Below are positions 9,132 through 18,024 of a DNA stretch of 64,000 bases, in pieces. Position 1 is the stretch's first letter. The number at the start of each line of letters is the position of its first letter. Source of the DNA: JANXQZ01 sp038225555 (GTDB lineage Bacteria > Acidobacteriota > Terriglobia > Bryobacterales > Bryobacteraceae); contig JBBRRB010000013.1 in the NCBI GenBank assembly GCA_038225555.1, positions 1 to 64,000 on the forward strand, written 5' to 3'. Position numbers and translations under genes: made by a program. The notes beneath the pieces are model-generated. The model ran no database searches and was not told where the DNA came from. It worked only from the letters and a program-made list of their open reading frames with translations.

Positions 9132-10598
9132 CTAGCGCTCGAACAACAAGGTTAACTGCTTGAGGCGATCCTGCATTTCAGTCGTGAGGTCGGCGGCGCG
9201 GAACCGCCACGCCCAATTATGCTTGGTGCTGCCGGGCAGGTTCATGCGGGCTTCATGGCCAAGTCCCAAGACATCTTGCAGCGGAACGATGGCGGTATCG
9301 GCCACCGAAGCGAACAGAGTTCGGATAAACGCCCAGTTTATCTCGCTGCCATCCGTGTTGAGATAAGCCATGGCAATCTCGCGTTCTTTGGATATGTCGG
9401 CGGCACTGCGCGTGCTATCGCCTGCGGCTGTAGAGTTCCACCAACCCACCGTCGTATCGTTATCGTGGGTTCCTGTATAAGCGACTACTTCGCGCGGGTA
9501 ATTATGGGGGCGAAACGTAGGTGCCTGAGGATCGGTCCCGAAGGCGAACTGCAGGACGCTCATGCCGGGAAACCCAAACTGGTGGCGAATGGCTTCCACG
9601 TCTGGCGTGATCACGCCGAGGTTCTCGGCCACGATCGGCAACTCTCCCAAGGTGCTGCAGACCGCCTCAAAAAGCTTAGCCCCCGGTCCCTTGATCCACT
9701 CTCCGTTTTTCGCGGTCGTTTCCGTGCCGGGGACCTGCCAGTATGCTTCGAAGCCGCGGAAATGATCCAGCCGCACCATATCAACCGTCTGGAACACTGC
9801 GCGGAAGCGCTCGATCCACCACGCATATCCCGAGTCCGCAATGTGATCCCAGCGGTAAACCGGATTGCCCCAGAGCTGGCCGTCGGCAGTGAAGTAGTCG
9901 GGCGGAACGCCGGAGACCATAGCGGCCCGGCCCTTTGCATCCAGGTCGAACATTTCGGGGTGAGACCACACGTCAGCGCTGTCGTGGGCCACGTAGATTG
10001 GCATGTCGCCCATCACGCGAATGCGCCGCATCTCGCAATAACGCTTGAGCTCATCCCATTGGCGAAAGAACTCGTACTGCCAGAAACGGTGAGCGTTCAT
10101 CTCTTCGGGATCCGCGGCGGCAGCAGTCCACTCTGGCCACGCTTTTCCGCCATTAGCTTTTTTAAGCGCGAGAAAGCGAACGTAATCTTCCAGCCAGTAC
10201 TGGTTCCGCTCTCGAAAGCTTTTGAAACCGTCTGAAGGTTTGAAACGCTCGAAGGCCTTGCGCAGCAGATCCTGCTTCAGCGGGATCACGCGGCCAAAAT
10301 CGACTTCTTCCTCTGGAAGCGATTCGGCGATTTGAATTTCCGAAGCCTTCAGATAACCATGCTCGACCAGCTTCTCGGGACTGATCAGCATCGGATTGCC
10401 CGCGAAGGCCGAGAACGACTGATAAGGCGAGTCGCCGTATCCGGTAGGCCCCAAGGGAAGCACTTGCCAGATATGCTGGTGCGCCCCCGCTAGGAAATCT
10501 ACAAAACGATAAGCTTGAGGGCCGAGGTCGCCGATGCCAAACAGGCTCGGAAGACTGGTGGGATGCAGCAGGATTCCGCTGGATCTCGGAAACTTCAT
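9132..10598 (-). CDS. malQ: 4-alpha-glucanotransferase (amylomaltase, GH77)
   Basis: 488 residues, normal bacterial length. The N-terminus has the classic 'SSGILLHPTSLPS' and 'GIGDLGPQAYRFVDFL', followed by 'WQVLPLGPTGYGDSPYQS'. The catalytic Asp nucleophile lies in VRLDHFRGFEAYW, the acid/base Glu in 'IVAENLG', and the transition-state Asp in 'THDND'. The enzyme moves maltosyl units between alpha-1,4-glucans in the cytoplasm and feeds maltodextrin use. It sits between a secreted protein gene (9-base gap upstream) and the sugar transporter (8-base gap downstream), which supports a small alpha-glucan utilisation operon. Confidence 0.95.
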   Translation of the reverse strand: MKFPRSSGILLHPTSLPSLFGIGDLGPQAYRFVDFLAGAHQHIWQVLPLGPTGYGDSPYQSFSAFAGNPMLISPEKLVEHGYLKASEIQIAESLPEEEVDFGRVIPLKQDLLRKAFERFKPSDGFKSFRERNQYWLEDYVRFLALKKANGGKAWPEWTAAAADPEEMNAHRFWQYEFFRQWDELKRYCEMRRIRVMGDMPIYVAHDSADVWSHPEMFDLDAKGRAAMVSGVPPDYFTADGQLWGNPVYRWDHIADSGYAWWIERFRAVFQTVDMVRLDHFRGFEAYWQVPGTETTAKNGEWIKGPGAKLFEAVCSTLGELPIVAENLGVITPDVEAIRHQFGFPGMSVLQFAFGTDPQAPTFRPHNYPREVVAYTGTHDNDTTVGWWNSTAAGDSTRSAADISKEREIAMAYLNTDGSEINWAFIRTLFASVADTAIVPLQDVLGLGHEARMNLPGSTKHNWAWRFRAADLTTEMQDRLKQLTLLFER

Positions 10599-10607
10599 CT
10601 CCTCATC

Positions 10608-12536
10608 TTATTTGATGTTAATCGTGACGGCGTTGGAACTCTGCCTATCCACGGTCAAAATTACGTTCGACTCGCCGCTGCCGCGCAGGTCGAGTGTCAA
10701 CGGAACATTTACCTGATCGAGTCCCGCGAACCCGCCCTGCGCCCCGGCGTATAACACTGGCACGCTGATGCCGTGTATCGTGACCTTTACGTTGGAGAGA
10801 GCGGTTCGGTTGCGAATTCCCGTGCCGTAGAGTGTCAAATACACTGGCGTATCCAAGCCCACGTCGATCGGCGTGGATACGCAGCCCGACGAAGTGCACT
10901 CGAATACTTGAACCGTCCCCCGCAACTGCGGGTTCGCCACCTGTGTTCGAATAGCGGTTGCGGCAGCCACGCCCGTGCCCATTCCATTTAGGCTGAATAA
11001 GGTCGGCGCTACTGATTGAACGGTCGCGATGGACGACAGTGTGGCAGTCCCATTTACGATGGTGAAGGTGGCCGCCCCAGGAGCAGTGCCCTGGGGAACC
11101 TGGAAATTGATTTGGCCGGGTGAGACGTACATCAGAGGTGCGGCTCGTTCCGTTCCCGACGCGTCCTTTACATTCAGAGTGATGCCCCCGAGAGACGTCG
11201 GGAGCGGCTGCGACGCTGCTTGCGCCGTCTGGCTCGCCACGTTTGGCCCGAAAATCGAAGCAATCGATTCGGCAGCAATGGCTGGCGTGTTGGCCGCCGC
11301 CGATTGGACCGTGAACGCTGCAGTCACGGCGTAGTAGCGCGCCATCCAATACGGGAGAATGTAATCGATCCCCGCCGTCTCGGTGGTTCCAGTGCCGCCC
11401 CCGGTCAGTTGAAACGGAGTGCGCTGCCAAAGAAAATCGGTGGGAGTCCGCAGCGGAACCGGAACGGGAAGACATGCTTGGCTTCCGCAAATCGTCACCT
11501 TGCTGGTAAGGTCCACATAGAAATCGCGCCGCGGCCTCTGCAGCCATTGATCGAGCAGTGCCAAAGTCTCTGCGTCTCGCGCTGCGTTAGGACCATTCAA
11601 CCCCCGGTCGATCATGTTGAAAAAAGCGTTCTGATGTCCAGCCGTGTGGTTGCGAACGATTGAGTACGCCTTCTTATACAGCTCGTTGACCGAACTGCCT
11701 TCCAACCGGATCAGGTTATAAAAACTCATGTAATCGAGGTCGAACTTGAAGTATGAGTTGTCGTCCAGCACGTCAATCCCGACCGGAGCAAGCAGGCCCA
11801 GCGACAGCAGAATTTTGAGCTCGTCGTAATAAGTCGAAAATTTATCCGGGTTCACGTGCCGTGCAACCTGGACAAACGCCAACTGTTCCTGAGGCCCCAC
11901 CAGGAAGCTGGTGCTCGCCGTTCCGTCCGGCAAAACCACGGACCAGTTGTGTCCAGTTAAGAAAGACACTAGACGGGTGACTAGATCGCTGATGGCAACC
12001 TTAACGTTAGGATCGTCAACCATGTCAAACGCGATTCCGAGCCCAAAGATCACACCCGAATATTCGTCACGCGACGTGTTCCCGACCCAGATCCAGGGAG
12101 GGTTCGCATGGATCCCGTTAGGCGCTTCCTCGCTCGCGATGCCAGCCGCATAAGGAGAATTGGTCTGAACCATGCAACGCGCCAGCAAGTTGGTGCCGGT
12201 TACGTCCACAAGCCCTTTGATGGCTGCCAGAATATTCTTAATGTTTTTCAGCGCATCGGGGGATTGCGTCACTTTATACCGGAAAGACTCGGCGGCCAGG
12301 TATGCGCCACTCCAGAGTGCTGAATCACCGCAGCGGGTGTAGCCGACAGTTTGGTCGCTGGTTCCCGACGCGTACATGGGGTCGAGCACCGCCCCGAACG
12401 GCAAATGCCGCGCCTGAATATTAGCGGAAATTGCGAGTGCATCGGCCTCGGAAGCCAGCGCCATGGGGCTTGCGGAACAAGCTGCCAGAAGAGCGAGCCA
12501 GAGCGCCAGCCGGGGATTATTTTTCGCGGTCGCCAT
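10608..12536 (-). CDS. Large secreted protein of unknown function with TIGR03437-type C-terminal domain
   Basis: 642 residues with a signal peptide (MATAKNNPRLALWLALLAACSASPMALA). Residues about 40-400 are mostly helical-looking and contain no motif I recognise. The C-terminal ~210 residues match the Solibacter domain also seen in the phosphoesterase at 2845-4911: LMYVSPGQINFQVP, VYLTLYGTGIRN, YAGAQGGFAGLDQVNV, ending in INIK. The gene is the first of a tight operon with malQ and a sugar transporter. A glycan-related role is possible (an alpha/alpha-barrel hydrolase or binding protein), but the sequence alone does not prove it. The C-terminal domain probably serves cell-surface display or assembly; that is inference. 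Confidence 0.75.
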   Translation of the reverse strand: MATAKNNPRLALWLALLAACSASPMALASEADALAISANIQARHLPFGAVLDPMYASGTSDQTVGYTRCGDSALWSGAYLAAESFRYKVTQSPDALKNIKNILAAIKGLVDVTGTNLLARCMVQTNSPYAAGIASEEAPNGIHANPPWIWVGNTSRDEYSGVIFGLGIAFDMVDDPNVKVAISDLVTRLVSFLTGHNWSVVLPDGTASTSFLVGPQEQLAFVQVARHVNPDKFSTYYDELKILLSLGLLAPVGIDVLDDNSYFKFDLDYMSFYNLIRLEGSSVNELYKKAYSIVRNHTAGHQNAFFNMIDRGLNGPNAARDAETLALLDQWLQRPRRDFYVDLTSKVTICGSQACLPVPVPLRTPTDFLWQRTPFQLTGGGTGTTETAGIDYILPYWMARYYAVTAAFTVQSAAANTPAIAAESIASIFGPNVASQTAQAASQPLPTSLGGITLNVKDASGTERAAPLMYVSPGQINFQVPQGTAPGAATFTIVNGTATLSSIATVQSVAPTLFSLNGMGTGVAAATAIRTQVANPQLRGTVQVFECTSSGCVSTPIDVGLDTPVYLTLYGTGIRNRTALSNVKVTIHGISVPVLYAGAQGGFAGLDQVNVPLTLDLRGSGESNVILTVDRQSSNAVTINIK

Positions 12537-12602
12537 CTCTCGTTAGACGCACCGCCCCCGCTGGAGGTTTTCCTATTTCGCAGCGCATAACATCAAATTA
12601 GG

Positions 12603-13604
12603 ATGCAGGTGGAATTCAAACCGCGTGGAATTTTCCTGCCCGACATCGATCTCTGGCTTGACAGCACCGAAGATTGTGCTTCCAACTGGATCTCGCACGG
12701 CCATAGCGACCATGCTCGCGGCTTTCACGGCAAAGTTTTTGGGACTGCCGAAACATTGAGGATCTATCGCGCGCGCTTGTGGGGCACACCCGAGCAGCCG
12801 CCCAATTGTTGTCCCGTCAACTACGGCGACCCTTGGGATTACAATGGCGCGCGTCTCACTGCCTATGCGGCCAGCCACATAGTCGGCGCGGCGCAGCTTC
12901 TTGTCGAGTGGCGTGACGAACGACTCGTCTATACCGGCGACATTAAGCTTCGCGCTCCTATTTGCGGAAAGAACACCGAAGCGATTCAATGCGATCGCCT
13001 CATCGTGGAATCGACCTTCGGACTTCCCATCTACCACTTCCTAAGCGCAGAGGAGGCCAAGGTGCGCATCGTTCGATTCGCAAGAGAGTGTCTGGATTCC
13101 AAACTCATTCCCGCCTTCATCGGCTATCCGCTGGGACGCGGACAGGAGATCGTGCATGTGCTCTGCGAAGCGGGGATCCCCACGGCGGTACACGGCTCCA
13201 TCGCTCGGTTTATTCCGACGTATGAGGCGGCAGGGTACGGGTTTCCGGGATGGGAGCCTTACCAAAGTCGGCAGACCGCGGGACAGGCGCTGGTGGTGGT
13301 GCCCGGTTTTCGCAACATTCTGGAAGCGAGCGATAAGAAGTACCGCTTGGCTTATGTCTCCGGGTGGGCCGCGCTCGGCAATGCGCGAGCACGAGTTGGA
13401 GCGGATGAACTAATTCCCTACTCCGACCATGGTGATTTCGAAGAATTATTGTCGCTGGTGGAGCAATCGGGTGCGCGTGAAGTAGATGTAGTGCATGGCT
13501 ACACGGAGTTGTTCGCGCATGTATTGTGCCAACGCGGGTTAGACGCTCGCGCGCCTCGCGAGGCCAGCGCCCGCGCGGTCAGCGAAGAGGTTCCTGAAGG
13601 CTGA
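12603..13604 (+). CDS. Ligase-associated DNA exonuclease (Lex-type metallo-beta-lactamase nuclease)
   Basis: 333 residues of the beta-CASP-like metallo-beta-lactamase nuclease family. The metal-binding motif is SHGHSDHARGF at about residues 31-41. It is followed by 'AYAASHIVGAAQLLVEW', 'LVYTGDIKL' and a late 'IPYSDHGDFEELL'. In many bacteria this protein is encoded beside an ATP-dependent DNA ligase and acts in DNA end processing. Here its TGA stop overlaps the ligase ATG by one base (TGATG). The usual associated DEXH helicase and PdeM-like phosphoesterase are not adjacent. Confidence 0.9.
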   Translation: MQVEFKPRGIFLPDIDLWLDSTEDCASNWISHGHSDHARGFHGKVFGTAETLRIYRARLWGTPEQPPNCCPVNYGDPWDYNGARLTAYAASHIVGAAQLLVEWRDERLVYTGDIKLRAPICGKNTEAIQCDRLIVESTFGLPIYHFLSAEEAKVRIVRFARECLDSKLIPAFIGYPLGRGQEIVHVLCEAGIPTAVHGSIARFIPTYEAAGYGFPGWEPYQSRQTAGQALVVVPGFRNILEASDKKYRLAYVSGWAALGNARARVGADELIPYSDHGDFEELLSLVEQSGAREVDVVHGYTELFAHVLCQRGLDARAPREASARAVSEEVPEG

Positions 13605-15211
13605 TGGATAGACTCGCCGAGATATGCGAGCTGGTTGCAAGTAATGGAAGCCGGCTGCGCAAGGTTGCCCTGCTGGCAGAGTATTTGAGAGGGCTTGCCG
13701 ACGAGGATTTGGTCAGGGCTGTTTACATGCTGTGCTGTGGTCCTGTGGTGCATGCCGCAGGTAAACTCTCGATCGGGTCGGCCACCTTGCGGGAAGCTTG
13801 CCTCGCAGTCACAGATTGGGATGCTCGAGTGCTCGCGCGGTGCTATGAAGAAGTGGGCGATACGGGAGAAACCATCAGCCTGCTGCTTCACGGGCGAACT
13901 CGCAACGAGCCTTTATCGCTGGCCGGAGCAGAAGAGATTTACACTGCTCTGTTTCAATGCCGGAAGACTGCGGACAAGATCGCAATCCTGAAAGAAACTC
14001 TGATGGCGTACAGCCCATTGACGATGAAGTATTTCGTCAAAGTGATCACTGGCAATCTGCGAATCGGCTTGCAGGCCAAGATGGTGGAAGAAGCATTGGC
14101 GGAAGCCACGGGGGCGTCGCATGAAGCGGTCCGGACGGCAAATAATCGACTTGGCGATCTGGCCAACGTAGCATTGGCGGCGCGCAGGAACGAGCTGCAC
14201 ACCATCGAGACGCGGCTGTTTCATCCCATGGACTTCATGCTGGCCAAGCCGCTTGAAAAGCTGGAGGACCTGCCGGATCCAGCGAACTACATCGTGGAGC
14301 ATAAATACGACGGCATTCGTTCGCAGCTTCACGTGGAGAACGGGCGTGCGGCGATTTACACGCGAGGCATGGACGATGTCACGCGCGCATTCCCCGAACT
14401 GGAAGTGATTGCGGCAGGGCTCGGCGGAAGCGCGGTGCTCGACGGCGAGATCCTCGCCTGGAAGGACGGTCGGGCGCTCGCCTTCGCCGTATTGCAACAG
14501 CGCTTGGCGCGCAAGAGAGTGACGCCGGAATTGATGGCCGAAATCCCCGTTGTGTTTATTGCCTACGACCTGCTCTTTCGAAATGGCGCATTGCTGCTGG
14601 ACCATCCGATTGAGCAACGCAGGGCGGCGCTCGAAGAAACGCTCGCATGGCAAACTGCGCTGCTGGTTTCGCCGCAATATGCCGCTAAATCGAGCGCGGA
14701 TGTAGAACGGCTTTTCGGCGAGGCGCGGTCCAGCGGAAATGAAGGCTTGGTGTTGAAGCGGCGAGGCAGCTCGTATGAACCCGGACGGCGCAGCGGGACG
14801 TGGTACAAGGTGAAGCGTCCGTACGCGACCTTGGACGTTGTGATCACGGCGGCAGAGCAAGGCCACGGGCGGCGTGCCACCGTGCTCTCCGACTATACGT
14901 TTGCGGTGAAGGACGGCGACCGCTACTTGAATATCGGCAAGGCTTATTCCGGCTTAACAGACGAGGAAATTCGCGAGCTGACTCGCTTGCTGAGGTCGGC
15001 GACGATCGAGCGGTTCGGCCGCGTGTCGCTGGTAAAGCCGCAGGTGGTTTTAGAAGTGGCCTTCGATGGCGTTCAGAAGAGTCCCAGGCACAAGAGCGGC
15101 TATGCATTGCGTTTCCCCCGTATCGTGAGATGGCGGAAAGATAAGACAGCGGAGGAATGCGATGAAGTGGAGAGGGTACGTGCGCTTTATGAGGCTTCGC
15201 TTGCCCGGTGA
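13604..15211 (+). CDS. ATP-dependent DNA ligase
   Basis: 535 residues. An N-terminal DNA-binding domain spans about 1-205. Nucleotidyltransferase motif I is EHKYDGIR, with K234 the lysine that becomes adenylylated. Later motifs are YTRGMDDVTRAFPEL, 'VLDGEILAW', 'NEGLVLKRRGSSYEPG' and 'WYKVKRP'. The OB-fold follows to the end. It seals nicks with ATP, unlike the essential NAD-dependent LigA, and is probably a repair ligase partnering the exonuclease encoded one base upstream. Length fits the LigB/Lex-associated group. Confidence 0.92.
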   Translation: MDRLAEICELVASNGSRLRKVALLAEYLRGLADEDLVRAVYMLCCGPVVHAAGKLSIGSATLREACLAVTDWDARVLARCYEEVGDTGETISLLLHGRTRNEPLSLAGAEEIYTALFQCRKTADKIAILKETLMAYSPLTMKYFVKVITGNLRIGLQAKMVEEALAEATGASHEAVRTANNRLGDLANVALAARRNELHTIETRLFHPMDFMLAKPLEKLEDLPDPANYIVEHKYDGIRSQLHVENGRAAIYTRGMDDVTRAFPELEVIAAGLGGSAVLDGEILAWKDGRALAFAVLQQRLARKRVTPELMAEIPVVFIAYDLLFRNGALLLDHPIEQRRAALEETLAWQTALLVSPQYAAKSSADVERLFGEARSSGNEGLVLKRRGSSYEPGRRSGTWYKVKRPYATLDVVITAAEQGHGRRATVLSDYTFAVKDGDRYLNIGKAYSGLTDEEIRELTRLLRSATIERFGRVSLVKPQVVLEVAFDGVQKSPRHKSGYALRFPRIVRWRKDKTAEECDEVERVRALYEASLAR

Positions 15212-15269
15212 TCTTGCAATTGATGGCGGGATGAAGTTTACTAATAAGTGAGCCATTGAGGAGCATGCC

Positions 15270-15482
15270 TTGACGAATTCACCGGACAAATCCAAGACCA
15301 AAAAACTCCCGTCTCAACCGAAATCGGGTAGGGGAAAAAAATATACTGCTCCGGCGTCTGTAACTGATCCACCAAGGCGGCTGCTTTATCAGTACTTGCG
15401 GGAGGAAGGCCTACCTGCAAAGAGGGCTCTAGAGCTGGTAAAAATCGGCGCTCCGAAACCTAAATGGCGCGGTTTACGATAG
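15270..15482 (+). CDS. Small basic protein of unknown function, first gene of a two-gene cassette
   Basis: 70 residues from a TTG start at 15270, supported by GAGGAG at 15258-15263. The nearby ATG at 15265 runs straight into a stop. The first ~33 residues are Lys/Ser/Pro-rich and look disordered. The rest, 'RRLLYQYLREEGLPAKRA' and 'ELVKIGAPKPKWRGL', looks helical. It overlaps the next gene by 19 bases, which indicates coupled translation. The composition suggests a nucleic-acid- or partner-binding accessory, but no family is recognisable. It could be spurious; the overlap and ribosome-binding site argue against that. Confidence 0.55.
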   Translation: MTNSPDKSKTKKLPSQPKSGRGKKYTAPASVTDPPRRLLYQYLREEGLPAKRALELVKIGAPKPKWRGLR

Positions 15483-16198
15483 AGAGCTTAACTCCCCAGG
15501 TTGAGACCTGCATTGCATTTCTACGTGACTCGGGTGCGTTAAGCAGTTTTGAATCCACCGATCTTCAAACTACTCCCGCTTATTTGCGATCAGTCGCAAG
15601 AATCCTTAAACAGAAGAAATATCTCGATCTCGAGGGGTGGCGTCTAAGTCTGCGCTTAATTCGCACCATCTCGGGCGATATCTCTCCTGCCGTCCTGGTG
15701 ATCGACACCCGCATCAAAGTAAAGCCAAACCTGAGAGCTTTTGTCGGCCATCGCTTCACCGATAGAATAAAACGCAGCCTTCGCCACAACCTCCAAACCA
15801 TTCTTCAGCCATACGGCATCCGCGCATCCTATCCGGATTGGGAGATGAAAACAGGCCAAATCTTGGACCTGATTCTCCAGAACATCAAGTCGGCTGACTT
15901 CTGCATTTTCGATGACCGCGAAACCGAGACCCGGCCAAACGTCCTAATCGAACTGGGCTTTGCGATTGCGCTCGGGCGGCCTTACCTGTTCTTTAGCCAC
16001 AAGCACAAGCGGCCCGTGCTCATCGATGGCAAGGAAGAGCGAATAGACGTGGCAGCCGACCTGCGAGGGTTGCTTTACGAGTCGTACGATGATTATGAAT
16101 TCCGCCTTCTCGACGGCTACGAAGACATGGTCCCGACTTTGGCCCGCAAGCTGCCGACATTCCTCGTGTCCCACGGTTTGGCTGTTCGCGATGCGTAA
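15464..16198 (+). CDS. TIR / nucleoside-deoxyribosyltransferase-like protein, candidate nucleotide-hydrolysing effector
   Basis: 244 residues. Residues about 1-85 form an N-terminal part with no recognisable motif. From about 88 the chain reads 'NLRAFVGHRFTDRIKR', then a helix-rich stretch, 'ILQNIKSADFCIFDD' and RPNVLIELGFAIALGRP (157-173). This order (beta-strand with FVG, then 'I..ADF.I.D.T..RPNV..ELG.A.A.GRP') is typical of TIR/SLOG/deoxyribosyltransferase-like Rossmann proteins. In these the Glu of the ELG motif (E163 here) is often the catalytic residue in NAD or nucleoside cleavage. Such domains are common effectors in bacterial defence. No recognisable sensor is adjacent apart from the 70-residue partner. 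Function is inferred, not shown. Confidence 0.65.
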   Translation: MARFTIESLTPQVETCIAFLRDSGALSSFESTDLQTTPAYLRSVARILKQKKYLDLEGWRLSLRLIRTISGDISPAVLVIDTRIKVKPNLRAFVGHRFTDRIKRSLRHNLQTILQPYGIRASYPDWEMKTGQILDLILQNIKSADFCIFDDRETETRPNVLIELGFAIALGRPYLFFSHKHKRPVLIDGKEERIDVAADLRGLLYESYDDYEFRLLDGYEDMVPTLARKLPTFLVSHGLAVRDA

Positions 16199-16199
16199 C

Positions 16200-17968
16200 C
16201 TAAACCCGGAAATATGTAGTGTACTGCTCGCTGCCAATCTCAGGAAACGACGTAAGGCTCATCTCGCCTTCCCCAGTATCCACTGTCCACAAGTGAGATG
16301 ATCCGGTCCGCTTAGCACCAAAAAGGGAAGCCCCAGTGATCCGTCCCGGCTGCTTTCCCAGCCCCATTAGCACCAACGGACCCGCCAGCAGCGCCACCAT
16401 CCCCGGATGCTGCTGATCCACCGCCTCCACGCGTAACTTAAGCGGCAGATCCAAATCGATGCGATCGCCAGTCTTCCACTCCCGCCGAACTTCGGCAAAC
16501 TCTCCAGGCCTCACTCTCCTCGAGTTGCGCTCTCCGTTCACTTCCAAACTCGCTCCCTCAGCCCATTCCGGGATTCGCAAGAACACAGAAAATGTTCCAG
16601 GAGACGAAGCCGTCACATCCAGCCGCACATGGCTGTCATATGGATACTCGGTTGTCTGGCGCAGCTCATAGCGCGCCTTCCGCGAAGTCCACTTGACCGT
16701 CGAGGGCACATACAAATTGACGTACAACCCGCGGCCATGAAGAAAATAAGAGCTGATCCCATAATCGGCGGCCACTTGCGGAAGAGTGCCAGAACAGCAC
16801 GGCCATTTATCCGGATGGACCGTCTTATGCCCGGCAAAATTGTAGTCGGCATAGTAAAACGCCGATCCATTCGGCTGAATCGGCGTGGCTCCCAGGACGG
16901 TGTTGTACAGTACGCGCTCCATGCTGTCTCCGTAGCGCGAATCTTTCGTAATCCGCATCAGATAGCGCGTGATCTTGAAGTGGGCATACGCGCCGCAGGG
17001 CGTTTCAAAACTCGAGTGCGTGCTGTGCAACGTCTCGCCCAGCTTGCCGCTGCCCGGTTCGAAGAAATGCTCGTCCGGACCCCACCCGCCGGTCGCGTAA
17101 CTCTGCTCCTGAACCATCGCGAATCCATTCTTGGCAGCCCGCAGATACTTTGGTTCGCCTAAATCGAGATAAGCCCTAGCCGCCGAACTGAGCGAATTCA
17201 CATGGCTATAGGCATGTTTGCCAGGCAACACATTTTCGCCGCGAGCAAGCGGATCGAAAAATTCAGCATCGTAAAGGAAGCGCTTCGCCAACTCGCGATA
17301 CCGGGCCGTTCCGGTGAGCGCATGAGCGAGAAACAGATTCTCGGGATTCGTATAACTCTCATCCCAGCAGTGGCGCGTGAAATCTTCGCGCGCTTGCACC
17401 TGCGTTTCCTGACGAGCCATCGCCTTCGGGGGAAGATGCGGCAAAGCAGCGTCAGTGGCACGGCTCAGCGCGGGAATGGCGTTCGGATCCCCAGCCAACG
17501 CCGACGCATCAACCAACCCCAGCACTAACTTGTCATAGATGTACGACGGAAAGCGGTTCTCGACATAAAATTTGCCGCAGGACTGATCGTCGCCGCGAAT
17601 CCTCGCACCATCCGGCCGATCTTTGCGCGAGTCGCTTCGTCTCCGGTGATGGCGTAAAATCGAGCGAGCGCAGAAAGCCATTGTCCATATGTGGCGCCCG
17701 GCGCGAACGCATAAGTGTCGTACCAGCCGCCCAAATCGCGACCCGGCGCGGGCAATCCTTCTCGCACGCGAAACGGTCGCAACATGCTGTCTTCGCTGAG
17801 ATTCAGGAAAAATTCGTGATTCTCTCGAAGCTGCCGAGCGAGCGGCCCGGGAGCAAGCTGGATTTGATCATAGCGTAGCTGCGAGAGCGTGTCGGCTGAT
17901 TGCGCTTGCCCAAGTCGGCAGCCTGCATACAGCGTCAAACCGCTGCGAAGTATGTCGCGTCTTGTCAT
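16200..17968 (-). pseudogene. Glycoside hydrolase GH127/DUF1680-type gene, broken by one apparent single-base frameshift
   Basis: The N-terminal part begins at ATG 17968 with a Tat-like leader (MTRRDILRSGLTLYAG). It runs through 'GGWYDTYAFAPGATYGQW' and 'KIGRMVRGFAATI', then goes off frame and stops at 17525. The continuation is in another frame: 'GKFYVENRFPSYIYDKL', 'VGLVDASALAGDP', 'CGAYAHFKITRYLM' and 'PCCSGTLPQVAADYG', ending at 16200. Restoring one base near 17576 would join ATISPA to GKFY exactly as the family expects. Members are retaining beta-L-arabinofuranosidases or related enzymes with a Cys nucleophile; the CC pair is kept. Sequencing error is as likely as real inactivation. It is convergent with the TIR-like gene, stops two bases apart. 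Confidence 0.82.
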
Positions 17969-18024
17969 ACTAGTCGGGTTGCGCCCACAATCAAGACGGG
18001 CGTTTCGCTCATAAATCAATCTTG

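Noticed and set aside
15270..16198. Toxin-antitoxin reading of the two-gene cassette
   Set aside because: The small protein has no antitoxin DNA-binding motif and the larger protein is too long and TIR-like; an effector with accessory fits better.
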